From positions 44,765,022-44,829,021 of the forward strand of contig OZ018408.1 in the NCBI GenBank assembly GCA_963969595.1: a DNA stretch of 64,000 nucleotides, read 5' to 3'. How positions within the stretch are numbered: the first letter of the stretch is position 1; the number at the start of each line of letters is the position of its first letter. The translations under genes were made by a program, and so were the position numbers. Positions 12,901 to 24,602 of the stretch are shown here, in pieces. The DNA is from Neckera pumila. Its lineage: Eukaryota; Streptophyta; Bryopsida; Hypnales; Neckeraceae. Under the pieces are notes generated by a model. The model did no database searches. It had not been told where the DNA came from and saw only the letters and a program-made list of their open reading frames with translations.

Positions 12901-15287
12901 GTAGCTTTGTGGTATGAAGTTGATGTCCACGTCCGGCCCATACAGCAGAAGGGCAGCTTGATCATACGCCCTGTGCATGCATAGCCAACCTATTGAATCA
13001 GGATTATTTCTAGAAGTGGATAAGAGTACTGTACAGCATGTATTATCTCTTCATGACTTGCAAGAAATGGACCCGCATTGGCGTGTTGAGAAACTGAAGT
13101 ATTCAAGCACTTGTATCTAACTTCTTCAATCCAGGAAACACAAGAGGGAGGTCAAGGTATTGGCAAACCTGGCAGCTTCTTCTTTCGTTCCAGATGCCCC
13201 TGCACACAAAATGCAAATGTGCATAACGTGATTCAATTCTTGCATGTAGGGTCACCATGGATTTGAATCTGAGTAAATAGAAATAATTAGATCTCTAAAC
13301 TGTAGCAGTTCTGCGACATAGAATAAGTACTTACCAAGATAAACTTGGGCACCCTCATGCCTGCCACATTCAGCGTTTGAACAAATGGATTAGTCAAAAC
13401 CGATGGCACAACATATCAAGAGATCAAGAAGCTAAAATCAGGAAATATCATAATGTCTTTGAATGCAGCTAGCTGGACTTGATTTCATTGACAATACTTG
13501 AACGTCAACTTAAAGCTCCATGCTTGAAGGTCCATTGCCCCATTGCCCCATGTTACTATAACTGCACCAGTTTCACAGACTAACTTTTGGGCACAATGCT
13601 TGGCCCCGTTTGGTGGACGAACGCAACAATTTTAATGTAAATCTAATTCGAAAGGACATGTAAGATGTTTAAAAAAAAGATGATGATAACAAGGTCTAAA
13701 TAAGACGATTGAACAAACACCAACACAGATCATCGATCAAACAAACAAGCAGCGCTATAAGAGTCTCTGTATTTGTAAGCTAGCACATTCTGGCCGACTT
13801 TTCAAGGATTGTCCTATTCGAACTTCCTCATGTAGCCTCTGCGGCTCTGTCAATCCAAAACCTCCTCCCGTTCCGTCCAGAGCCAACAAACGTAACCTCA
13901 GTAACAAAATTAATAACATTGAAGCAGTACTGAAATGATTGAACAGTGAATGTATACGAAGCCAATTGCAAGTTCATGAAGCTAGCGATTTGAAAGCCTC
14001 AGTACCAGATATGTGCCTCCCACCTTCCGGTCCTCTTGTAGAACGTCACACCTCGATATTCGGAGCTCTTACTCTTCGGCCCATGCCTGATCTTCCTAGC
14101 GTGCCTTGCCTCGCGTTCTTCAACATTCCTCAGCACAGGCAGACACTCCTCACGCAATTGCAAATCTCCACAGGGACCACAACCCTCCTGCAAACTGGGC
14201 AAGCGCGCCTGGCAGAAAGCCAAGCAGCTCCTGCAACGTGCTGTGGAAGTGCACCTTTGTGTTTCCAACTGGAAGGCTGCATGGAATGCCACTTCCCGAC
14301 GACGGTACTCATCCTCGATCTCCTTGGGAGTCAGCTTCGTGGCAGAGACATGGAGGTTTTCGGAGGACATTCGGAATGCTGTGGTGTGGAGTGGAGCTTC
14401 CCCTTGATGGACTGGGTTCCATGGAAACTGCAGTTCCACTGGTCTCTCATCTGGAAGAGTGTCGAGGTCCACCAGGACGGCCTGTCACATACATTATGCC
14501 ACAATGAAGGTTTCATGCTTATTCCACTATGAACAGTACAACAGTAAGCTTTTAGCGGTTGCAACACGTAATTTGTTAACTACAACGTTACAACGAATGC
14601 AATGCATGTAATTTTTCGATCTGGCTGGTAGTCAATATGATTAACAATTTAACATGGTTAACATGGTGAGTCAATTCACAATTTCACATGCATGTAGTAT
14701 AGATTAAGCTTCAACTCAGGTACCTTAGAATTAGAGTTGCCCCGAGAATTTCTCGGCTTGCAACTGTCACTCTCCCCATCGGAAACAACGTGGCAATCCA
14801 AGTCCATCGTGGTCTGACACTGAGAAGCTTGATTCGGATTCTCCCGCAATCCGCCTGCACCGTTTCTCGACCACACCTCCACCACTCGGCCTTGCCTCAC
14901 AGTGACATCACGGACTGCTGGAGAACCATCGCTAGGGGCAATTGATACTATTGCCAAATGCTTGGGCACAGCACTACTACTGCCTCTCCATGCAGTTGCT
15001 GGAGCTTTGGAGAAAGCAGAAGTATGTGGTGGAAGCGTGGCATGGTTAGAGTTGAGCATAAGATTTGGAGTGCCAGGGTGGTCATTGGGAAGGTCCCGCA
15101 CCATGATGAGGAGCGCTGCCAACTCTGATGAATCAAATGTGTAGTTCCTGGAAGAACTTGCTAACGTTTCTGGTGCTGCAGAAGTTGCCGAATTAGCCTG
15201 GATCTGCAGCTTCTTCTCTGTCCCCGAGTCTTGTGGATTTACTTCTCCTTCTTCATAAAGAGTTGGGGTCTTGTTAAGGTCGAACAT
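9903..15287 (-). CDS. APETALA2-type (euAP2-like) transcription factor, divergent
   Basis: Probable nuclear DNA-binding regulator of the AP2/ERF superfamily. My 11-exon model (751 aa) is: 15287-14724, 14481-14006, 13360-13335, 13199-13169, 12970-12883, 12317-12196, 11934-11890, 11519-11398, 11215-11169, about 10939-10736, 10433-9903. All join in phase. The protein begins MFDLNKTP, which contains the DLNxxP repressor (EAR-type) motif. The first AP2 repeat starts near residue 330 ([18 protein letters not shown]) and runs through 26-, 31- and 88-nt exons to about residue 385. These small exons, and the split inside the domain's Trp codon, are the layout I know from AP2. The preceding basic GPKSKSS matches the euAP2 GPRSRSS signature. 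A linker (about 396-420) leads to a very degenerate second repeat (about 417-470). The C-terminal half is Pro/Ser/Ala-rich. The start of exon 10 is uncertain; the acceptor is weak. Confidence 0.8.
10181..10201 (-). promoter_or_regulatory. Possible degenerate miR172-like target site in last exon
   Basis: On the coding strand the segment begins CTGCAGCAACATCAG. The classic miR172 target in euAP2 genes begins CTGCAGCATCATCAG, and it lies like this one in the 3' part of the CDS. Fourteen of the first 15 positions match. The remaining 6 positions, which would pair with the miRNA seed, are mostly mismatched. It may be a decayed or ancestral site, or a coincidence in an Ala/Ser-rich stretch. Confidence 0.35.
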
Positions 15288-16345
15288 TGTAGTTTTGTTG
15301 CAAAGTAGAATCCTATACATCACACATGTCGAATTGTGAGTGCATGATTGTATAAAGAAAGTGAATAAATCAGAAAACTGGATAAACCACCATTGATTAA
15401 TTAGTTTGTTAAAAACTAGAATCCTGTACATCAGAAAGGTCGAATTGTGAGTACATATACATATAGGAAGTACTACCTCAAGGGGCCAAGTGATTGTATC
15501 TATTCCGCGGAGAAGTGGATAATTACAACCTAGCTATTAGAACTGACATAGATAATAATTTAATAAATTTTTGGGTTCATTTACTCTCTAGCTTCATCTA
15601 TGATTGCAAGCCCATGGACTCATGCATGACAGAGCTACAGTAGCATGCATGTGCAAGCTTGTTCTAAGTGGAAATTGATTCTTACAGAATCTGCCAAGTG
15701 AACGTCGACCTCTTTTGTGGATGACCGATGTGCCTGAGGTACTCCCAAATCGTGTAGCTAGCCGCAACGTTCTTGCTTTCGTTAGGCCGAATTAGCCTGG
15801 ATTTTCTTCCTCTCTGTACGTAACCGAGGCTTGTGCCTTTACTTCTTCAACAGAAGTAGAGATCTTGTTCAGAGACGTCGATCATTCGAAGTTTGTTAGA
15901 AAGTAGAATCCTGTACATCACAAATGTCGAACGGTGAGTATATAAACGGTATGAAATAGGAGTGCAATGTTCGTGCTTTCCCAAGTGAAGAATTCGGACA
16001 AGAAGGTAAACTTGAATATTGCATGCCAATAAATCGGATTGTCTAATTTCACCTTCAGCCTACTCCTGAAGGTCGGCAATCGGATGAGGAACTGAAATTT
16101 TTACAGTAAAAAAGACCAGCCGTTTCGGAGTCTTGCATAGGTAAGGACTATTTAGGTTCGTTGACTCGCTAGCTTAATTTATAATATATTACACTCATGA
16201 CAGAGCAAGTGCAGGCTTGTTCTAAGTGGAAGTTGATTTCTTACAGAGTCTGCCAACGTCGCTCTCTGATGCTGATGATACTTCTGAGTTACGCAAAAGT
16301 ATCATGTACATCTGCGACGTTCTTGCTATTAGGCAGAACAAGACG
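15160..16345. repeat. Tandem duplication of the AP2-like gene's first-exon region
   Basis: GCCGAATTAGCCTGGAT occurs exactly at 15187-15203 (inside exon 1) and 15786-15802. A 38-bp block beginning AGTAGAATCC appears near 15304, 15415 and 15902. GTTCTAAGTGGAAATTGATT near 15661 recurs near 16219, and an ACGTTCTTGCT block occurs near 15767 and 16317. This fits two to three diverged copies with a period of about 560-600 bp. The 15785-15925 copy covers the exon-1 start region: on the minus strand it reads MIDV in place of MFDL and soon hits a stop. These copies are non-coding remnants lying over the presumed 5' UTR and promoter. Confidence 0.65.
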
Positions 16346-16362
16346 CTATATCCTTGTTTTCT

Positions 16363-16526
16363 CACTAGTTAGGAACAGAGGAATCAAGGAAAGCCACTGC
16401 ATCCATGAGGCAAAACCACTACTTAGGAACAGGGGAATCAAGAGAAAGCCACTGCATCCATGAGGCAAAACCACTAGTTAGGAACAGGGGAATCAAGGGA
16501 AAGCCACTGCATCCATGAGGCAAAAC
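16363..16526. repeat. Tandem repeat, 3 x 54-55 bp
   Basis: Three head-to-tail units start at 16363, 16417 and 16472. Each contains TTAGGAACAG, GGAATCAAG and AAAGCCACTGCATCCATGAG, and differs from the others at only a few positions. It lies about 1.1 kb upstream of the AP2-like start codon. Confidence 0.85.
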
Positions 16527-19500
16527 CAGTGGCACAAATTTTCTCTATTGGAAAACTGTAAACCAACCAGGAATCAGAGATCATCTCCCTGGGCTAGCTT
16601 CTGCCGTTTACATTTAAAACTGATCCATTAACTTGTGTATACTCTATCTTTTCCACTTTCGAAATTAGTCACATTGGAGAAGGACTTCACCGACTTAAAA
16701 GAACTAGAGACGCCATCGCCAGCAACAATTTTACAGAGCACTCCACCTAGACGACGACGCTGGGTAGATCGTCATCAATCAAAGCTCGTGATCTCACGGG
16801 TCTCACCCAAACCAAGTTCATTACGCGGAAGCACTCAACTTCTTCGACTTCATAATTAAATTAAATATTCCAAACCAGAACTTTAATTTTCAGGGCAGCA
16901 AGGCAGCAATTAAAACATACTACAACTCGATCTGCAAGTTCCAGAGTCCAAATCCACGGTCACTCACTCATCCTAGACTTCGTAGAATTCGTCGTCCTCT
17001 ACACATCGTTCCCTCAGAACTTGCAACCCTCGATCGATCGAACAAGACAATAAATCTTTAATTTCGCTAGATTCATGAATCTACACCACGTGCTGCATAT
17101 ATAAATAACCCACAAGTATCCATAAAATGTGGAACAGATCGCAACCGCATAGAGCAAAACTATTTAGCAAAGATGCAGTGTAAGAGACTCGAACATGGAA
17201 TACGTACTGGAGGTATCGGATGTGCACGCTCGCCCACTTTCAACGTAGTCGATCGAGAGCTAGCGAATTCGATGGACGCAGTATGACTTGAAAGCTTGCT
17301 AGCTTAAAATCATATAAGCAAGAGGGAAGAATCGAGAACGAAGACGATGAGTAGAGAAGTGGAGAGCCCCAAGGCACATCATTGCTGGTTGTTTGAGCCT
17401 TGAGCGAGGATTCATTTGAGACTTGAGAGAGATTTGTCGATCATGGAGGGCCCTCAGTACTGGAGAGTTGGCAGTGATACTGTACCTAGATAGGTCCATG
17501 TCGGGCTTCATGTCCGCGAAGGGCTGGTCCCATGGCCGTGGTCCACCTAGCTGCAGGGCTCATGGATTGATGAGGCCTTGTAGAACCTCTTAAAACCTTG
17601 ATTAAATTGGACTACTGGAAACTAGAGATAGGAGCTTAATTAATATGGGGTACTATTTGCAAGGTTTTAGTATGTTCAGTTCTTTGATTTTGGTTTTGTT
17701 GGGAAGAAGAGAGTTAGCTCTAATGTTTGAGGATGAACTAACACCATTAGAATTAGGAAAGATCCAAAGGTGGAATCAATGGGTGGAAAGAGCTAATCCA
17801 ATCTTGATTGATAGACAAAAGTAGATAGAACTTCAATTTCAATCAATGCCTGAAATTTACAACATTGACACGTTTTTAATGTGGGCTCTTTGAATGAGCA
17901 CAAAACCCGGCCATACCCTCCCTGATTCTTAGAGTTCGATTACTTGTCTCAACTTTGGTGCTCTAAGCCATGCTAGTGTAACAAAATTGGCATTATAATC
18001 AACCGTTTAATGAGGGACTTTGTGTGATCTGAGAGTCTAATACTTGCTGATCAATCCTATTGGTGTAAACTTTCCTACTAAGAGCCCTCCTTTGTCAAAC
18101 TAGCAACAGTCTACATGTTTGGATAGAGTTTCTTACCTGTGTTTAGGGACTAAACCGCCAATACAACACAACACTTATGATTGTTTTACACTCAAAATCC
18201 AATCTACAATTTCCAAGAATGTGATCTCCAAATTGACCCACTAATATCTACAATAACTGAGCTGCCTATCAACTAGAGTCTTGATCTGCGTGGCAGGGCC
18301 TTTAGTTAGGCACTACGCAAGCTTTTAGAAGGTGGTGTCTCATCCTTCCAGCCCTTAAACACATTCATCTGGCTGGCCAGTACTTACTGTACATGTTGCT
18401 TTGAAATGAAGTCGCTCTGACAAAAAATGAGCCTCGACGTGAGTTGGATGTTCAGTCGCTCTGAGTTGGATAACTGAGATGAGAGAGACTGAAAGAGAGT
18501 AGCTTGAATGATTCTGCTTCTTTGATGGAACGGGCTCTTTTTCTCATTCAATTCTGTATTTGCGTTGCCACTTCTGTCACAAAGCTAGGATGCATTGAAA
18601 CGTATGATCGATCAAATTCTTGCCTATGTTACTTATTAATATGAGTTTCCAGACTAAACTTCATTTCGTTTTAGATTGATTTCAGTTGATGGAACGGAAT
18701 CATTGAATATTTTGAATACAGTTTGGAGTGAGTCTTTAATCTTAGGTTATCTATAATATAAACTTTGAGTTTGATAATTTGTTTGCACATTGTTTAACAA
18801 TGTGTAACAGTTAAAAAAATTTGAAATTTTAGAAAAATTAAATTAAAGTTTGAAATTTTAGAAAAACCTTGTACTGTGTGAGCTCTAGCGAAAGCATAGA
18901 AATGATCGGCACAACCAATTGGACCTACTGTAAATCTCCATTCCAAGATCTATGTACAGACCAAGTTTTCACCCGTGCAGAGCTAGAACTGCCTTACGAA
19001 GCCTCCCATCCCAACTCTTGAAGGTTATCTAGATAATCCGCATCTGTGGCATCGATGCAGACCATCCACCCAAGTGTGTTTTCTCCCCCCCACCACCACA
19101 TGGGAACGCCGTAACTTGGGACCGTTCGAAGAGGTCACCCAACTCACATCAAGCATATTCGATCAGTCTCATTTGATCCCAAGTGCAACTGAACTCAAAT
19201 AATCATGGAGTGCAGCTAGCATGGGCCTCGATCGATCATGTGTCTAGTCCAGTTCAGTTCAAGAAGCAGTCTTCAACCAAACGATGGCCACGTTAAGTTG
19301 GGCCCGTGGTGACAGAGACTTGTTGAGACTTGTTGCACGAATTAATTGAATTCTTCTCCGCCCAGACACATCAGTTTTTGGAGTTTTTGGAACAGTGAGA
19401 TTCGAAATGGACTGTCTACTAGAAGACAGGTTCAATTCAGTGCATGTACTGGTACAAGCAGTCATCAAATGCATCATGGGGAAGTTTGGAAGCAACAATC

Positions 19501-20136
19501 AACTGAAGGAAGGAAAGATAATTGTGCATGCGGCTTGCAATTGCAACGTGCAATTAACCTGTTGCTCGTGAGCTTGTGATGTCGCCTTCAGGTCACTGTT
19601 AGCACAAGACAGGAAGATTCTTCAGTTGATGAGCAGTGCTGTCAAGCTACTGCTTTGGCCAGCACGGGACTGAATCCTTTGTGGGTGATTTGCTGATTTC
19701 GCGGAAGTTTGAGGACCCAGCAGGACTGGTAGGACGATCATTAATTCTCATGTACAGTGAACACCAAAATGGATGGGTCCACAAATGCCCAATTGAAAAT
19801 GGGCTCCATGGATGAATTTGTGAGCATTCTTAGTACACAAAATAGTGAAATTAGGTTGCCTCACACTAATTTTTTGACAGTCCACACTTTAGAAATATTC
19901 ATTGCTTTTGTACAATGATGCATTCAATTCGGAGCCATGTATATCATATAGATTTGTACACCAGTTCAAGGCCTGGTTAAGAGAGTGGCATGCGCCTCCA
20001 TGTGGAACAAGCATTTGATCTATGAGGTAATTTATCTAAGATAAGGCAACCTAATTGACAAGGCAACTTAATTTCACTATTTTGTGTAGCTAGGAGCTTA
20101 TATTGCGTGCTTGCTTTTTCCTTTTTCTATTTAAAA
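16527..20136. other. Intergenic, no gene recognised
   Basis: Moderately AT-rich, with GC-richer patches near 16.7-17.6 and 18.9-19.7 kb. Short open frames exist on both strands but none shows a known domain or a convincing splice chain. Part may be the upstream regulatory region of the AP2-like gene, whose transcript start I cannot place. Confidence 0.45.
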
Positions 20137-20245
20137 TTTGACTAATGTATGCAATGGTCTTATTTAATTGTGTTATTAGAAAAATGGATGCTTTTTGAAT
20201 TATATTATTTATAGTTTAACCCTGGAGATTCAAAGTGTACCTTTG
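20137..20245 (+). repeat. Direct repeat, copy 1 (about 110 bp)
   Basis: Contains TTATTAGAAAAATGGATG and TTTTTGAATTATATTATTTA, followed by GTTTAACCC. It matches 22447-22553 over about 105 bp with few differences. Confidence 0.75.
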
Positions 20246-22446
20246 TGTCATGATCCCTTTTAGAGCTTGGGTACTTTTAGAGCAGTTAATCGTAAATGAA
20301 TCCAAAATAGCTTGGAGTTCTATTGCAATATAATTGTTCTTGCTCCATTTCTCAATGTGATCCTAATATCCTTGAAAATTTAAATACTTCTATAGTGTGC
20401 ATGTAGGACTAAGACGAGACCTTTTACATCCATTAGCCGCATTTGCATTCTAATAAGAAGCTATTAGGGCTTTTTACTTCATATTAGGTAATTCTTTTTT
20501 TTTCTCAAAAACATTTTGATTGAGGATACGTGTGGAATGTTCTTTACTCCTTGAAGGATGTTGAAACCCATAGTATTTGATGGAGAACTTTATTATTTAC
20601 CTTCCAAACTTTACTCAGAAAATTATGTATGCATGTATGCATATATATGTGTATTTATGTATGTATATATTGTATATAGAAATGAAAAGTAGAAAAATAG
20701 AAAAGTAATTATTATAAAAATTAAATAATTAAATAATAAATTTTAAAATAATTAAATAATTTTTATGGGCTCCATTAGAAGACATTTATGTTTTGCAATG
20801 CATTTACATTTTTTTCTATTTGTAATATTATTTATTTTATTTATTATTTAACCCTTAAGTTTTTTAGCAACTCAAAATGAGTCAATCCGTTTTTAGAATG
20901 GCCATTTTTGAACTTAAAAATGTAAAAAGTCACTTCAAGAACTTGGGCTCATCCTCAAGGAAATCAAGTGAGCTATCTAGTGGTGCTTTTAGATTTAGAA
21001 ATAGAGTCGCTATTGAATTTACAAAAACTCCATAGTTTGGGGCTTAAACAAAGAGTCATTGCTTTAGGAAACTCTGGCCAATGAGGTGGAGGCATGTATT
21101 CATGGACAGACATGGTCAAAATTGTACTGCCCGGTATTAGCAAGGTCAGGCCCAACCTTTGGGATGGGAGAGAGATGGAAGAGTAATGATTTCAAACAAT
21201 GATGACGCTTGGAATTCTAATGGATTTCTAGCGTAGACCGTTCATGACCCTTTTCAATGAATTGCCCAATATTAGATTAGACTTGGAGTGGCACTATCCT
21301 CTCCCTTTTTTTAACTCTGTCCTCTCTGTGGATACTAACAACATTCATGTACACTTTGTACACTCAGATTTGAGCTGTTTTCAAAAAAAAAGTCTTATTG
21401 TGTGTCTTTTTTTATATTTCTTCATTCTACCATGTTTGATCTTGAAATTTTGTCTCCAAATTTGTGACTATTTCTCTCATAATTTTTGAAATTTAACAAT
21501 GAAGTGGTCACCATTGCAAGACCATTTTTTTGTTCATTTTTGGTCCTAAAAATACAAGACTTGTTTACATGCATGTGGAACTTGGCTATTTTAAGAATGA
21601 TTGTAGGATGCCAACTTTTTAAATATTATGTATCCAAAAGAGCCAAAAGAGAATGATTTCCTTATAGCACCCTTCACGTTTACATTAATACCTTCCAATC
21701 TATGACTTGGATTGAAACCAAACTTTTTATAAATGATAAAGACTTGGCTAGCTACAAGATCCTACGATTAGTTTTGCCTAAAAAAGACTCATTGTACATT
21801 GAGCTTCAACCCTTTGTAATTTACAATATCAAGATCCAAAACACCTTCAAAATGGCCAAAAAATTTAAGAATTAAATATTATTCCGTATTATTTAATTAA
21901 GCATACATCCAAGTCTGAGCACATCAATATAGGCTCCATCTTTTAGGAATTTATTCTATGACATTTTGGAGATGCTCTTGTCTCCAAATTGAGTAGCCTA
22001 CAACCTTGACCTTAAACAATTTGTACAACAAAAATTGAATACATACTTTGATGATTAAAGAAATTTCAAAAATTAAATTTAGAACTCACCCATCTAAAAA
22101 TCCTAGGATTCATATAAAATAGACTTGTAGCTATTTAGAAAATTAGATTTTCATAAAAACATAACCGGTAGCAAAAAAATTGGATTCTACAATCAAAACT
22201 ACGTTAGAGACAATTAATACTTCAACTTCTAACTACCTACAAGAAGATGTTGCAAAGATTTTACCTTGCCTCAAAAGATCTAGACATTATACATTCATTA
22301 CAAATAGTCTAAAGATATCTATTTCCATGGTTTTTGAGATAAAGATTATTAATGAAAAAATTTAATCTTTATAATAGATCCAACTTTCTTCAATATATGA
22401 TTTTGTAGGTGATTTTTTAGGGCCTACACATCTTATCTTTTTTTTT
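20246..22446. other. Intergenic between the two 110-bp direct repeats
   Basis: AT-rich with a TATG/TGCA microsatellite near 20630-20680. I see no gene. If the flanking repeats were short LTRs, this would be a 2.3-kb internal region, but I found no primer-binding site or polyprotein. Confidence 0.4.
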
Positions 22447-22553
22447 TAAAATTGACCAATGTAATGCAATGTTTATAATTGATTGTGTTATTAGAAAAAT
22501 GGATGTTTTTTGAATTATATTATTTATAGTTTAACCCCAAAGATTCAAAATCT
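22447..22553 (+). repeat. Direct repeat, copy 2 (about 110 bp)
   Basis: Partner of 20137-20245, same orientation, about 2.3 kb apart. Both end in GTTTAACCC(C/T) and then an AGATTCAAA block. Confidence 0.75.
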
Positions 22554-24314
22554 TGGAATGGATTTTAAAGGTTTCAGATCATTTTTTTAGAGTCAGATTT
22601 TATTGTAGTCTTTTTAATTCTTTTCTTGTAGGTAAAACATATACTAGGTTTTGGAAAATATCATTTTTATTCAATATTTATTCAACTTGATGTCAATTAG
22701 AAAAAATTATGCACCACATAATTGAGCCTAGATAATAGAAAAATATTTTTTTCAATTTTTTCATCTTAGAATATGTTTTTGTTTACATTAAAACATTTTA
22801 TTCATTAATCCTATTTGAATTAGTGATATGAGAGTTATGAATAGTCTTACTAAGCAGGCAATTTGGGCACCTTTAGGAAAAACTAATATACAAGTTTCAT
22901 TTCCAACCTCAATTTTCACAAGTTTAAAAATATAAAAGGTCTATAAGGTATAGATTACCTGATTGGACAAGCGCATTATTAGGATTGCTATATTTCAATC
23001 CCATTTTATGACTACTAACAATCTTAATTTTCCTTTGATCTTGTATATGTGACTACTTAATAATTTTTTGATTAATGAAAATTATTTTTAAAAATTGAAA
23101 TTACTTTTTCATAGATTCTCAAATAAAATGATCTATTATTAATGAAAAATTTAAACCTAACAAAGGTTTTGGAAAAGTTCTCATGATCATGCGTGCCTTT
23201 TGGGGGCTAAAATACAACTATAAAAAAAAATGGCGTATTATATAGTTGAATACAAAAAGTTTACAAATTGCCTTTTGGAGCCATTGAAAGATTTGTACAT
23301 AATATAGAATAAAAATTAGCTTTTTGGTCTTGCATAATTACCACTCAATTCTTATCCAATTCCATTCAAGTATATCAAATTTCAATTTCAGAAAAGCAAA
23401 ATTTCATTTTGGATGAATTCTTGAAGTCTATTTTTAGCTTTGACTATTGTAACTACAGTTTGTTCACAATTTTTGCGGCATAGTTGTTTTGTTTTTAAAA
23501 TTTTTGTGGCATAGTTGTTTTGCTTATGTGAAACCGCACCCTAGTGCAGGTGACTGAAACCAATCAGTTGCTTCTTGTTTTGTTATAGTTGAGTTTTGAT
23601 GTTGAGTTCGATAGGACAGAGTTGTTGAATGATGGAATGCTAAGAATTTACCACTGCTGGCGAGGTGCACTGGAGATGGAGAGAGAAATATTGGACAAAG
23701 TCATCAACCTCACTGAAGTCACCTCCCCAATTATGCAGACTGAGTTGGTTTAGTTTGTTCGTCTTAAATCATAATGCCCACATGTCACAACTGCTTGTGA
23801 ATTGTGGGGTTGCCTTAGAGGTGTGTCGGTTTTGCAGTGGCAGTGGATTTCAATATTGTACATGTTGAGGGTTTTATCTTGCAGCTAGCAGATTTTCTTT
23901 TGTCATCTTTTGTTATGATCTGAGAACCTTAATTTTATGTTCAAGTTCAAGGACTGCCTCCATTCGATTGAGCAGGGTTTATAGATCATTGCCAAAGAAA
24001 CCGAAGAAAGGGTTTCAATGAATTTGGATTTAATAGCGTAGGAACACCTCGCATGGCGATTGTGAATTTTTGGAAGTTCCTCTTTTTCAAGTGATGGACT
24101 CCATGATTTTGCTTTGTTCGTACTTGTGAGAGTTGAGCTTGTTGTTCTTGTTCACAAAAGAATTAGTGAATTCATACTTGAAATTTGGTAGGTGACATAT
24201 GTATGGTATTATGAATGTAGATAACCCTGTCCTTAAGATGGAGAATATGATAGTTGTGTAGTTTTAGGGAATTTGCCCTAACAAATTTGACGTCAATTTT
24301 TTTGTTTGCAAACA
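22554..24314. other. Intergenic / upstream of the ParB-methyltransferase pseudogene
   Basis: AT-rich to about 23.5 kb, then somewhat GC-richer. The 23.5-24.3 kb part may hold the promoter or further 5' exons of the downstream pseudogene. I could not identify any. Confidence 0.4.
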
Positions 24315-24602
24315 ATGGACAAACCAGAAGGGGAAACCACGAAAGAGGTTGACCTTCATGGAGGCCGTGCAAAGAAAATAATTGTGCCCAGCAACAATCG
24401 AATTGCATCTGCATTAATTGTGAGTTTGCGTGATTGGGGGTTTGAGTGAACTTCAATTTATTCTGGTTGCTGATTTGAATTCATGTTTAAATATATGTAG
24501 ACAACTGACGAACAAGAAGGTGCATCTATAGGAGAGGTCCAGCTTCATGGAGGCAGTGCAGAGATTATAATTGAACCCATCCAAGCTGCACCTGAGCTAA
24601 TT
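24315..24602 (+). other. Two homologous N-terminal exons (LHGG repeats) of the pseudogene
   Basis: Exon 24315-24419 (35 codons, starting with ATG) and exon 24501-24602 (34 codons) are both phase 0 at each end and encode the same pattern, EV-x-LHGG-x-A-xx-II. The first reads EVDLHGGRAKKIIVP and the second EVQLHGGSAEIIIEP. They look like one exon duplicated in tandem, separated by an 81-bp intron. I do not know this motif. The ATG is the first in a good frame, but an upstream exon is possible. Confidence 0.55.

Noticed and set aside
13939..14532. 197-codon plus-strand open frame across AP2 exon 2.
   Set aside because: Antisense shadow of the AP2-domain exon.
20137..22553. LTR retrotransposon bounded by the two 110-bp direct repeats.
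   Set aside because: Repeats are very short for LTRs, with no primer-binding site, polypurine tract or coding remnant between them.
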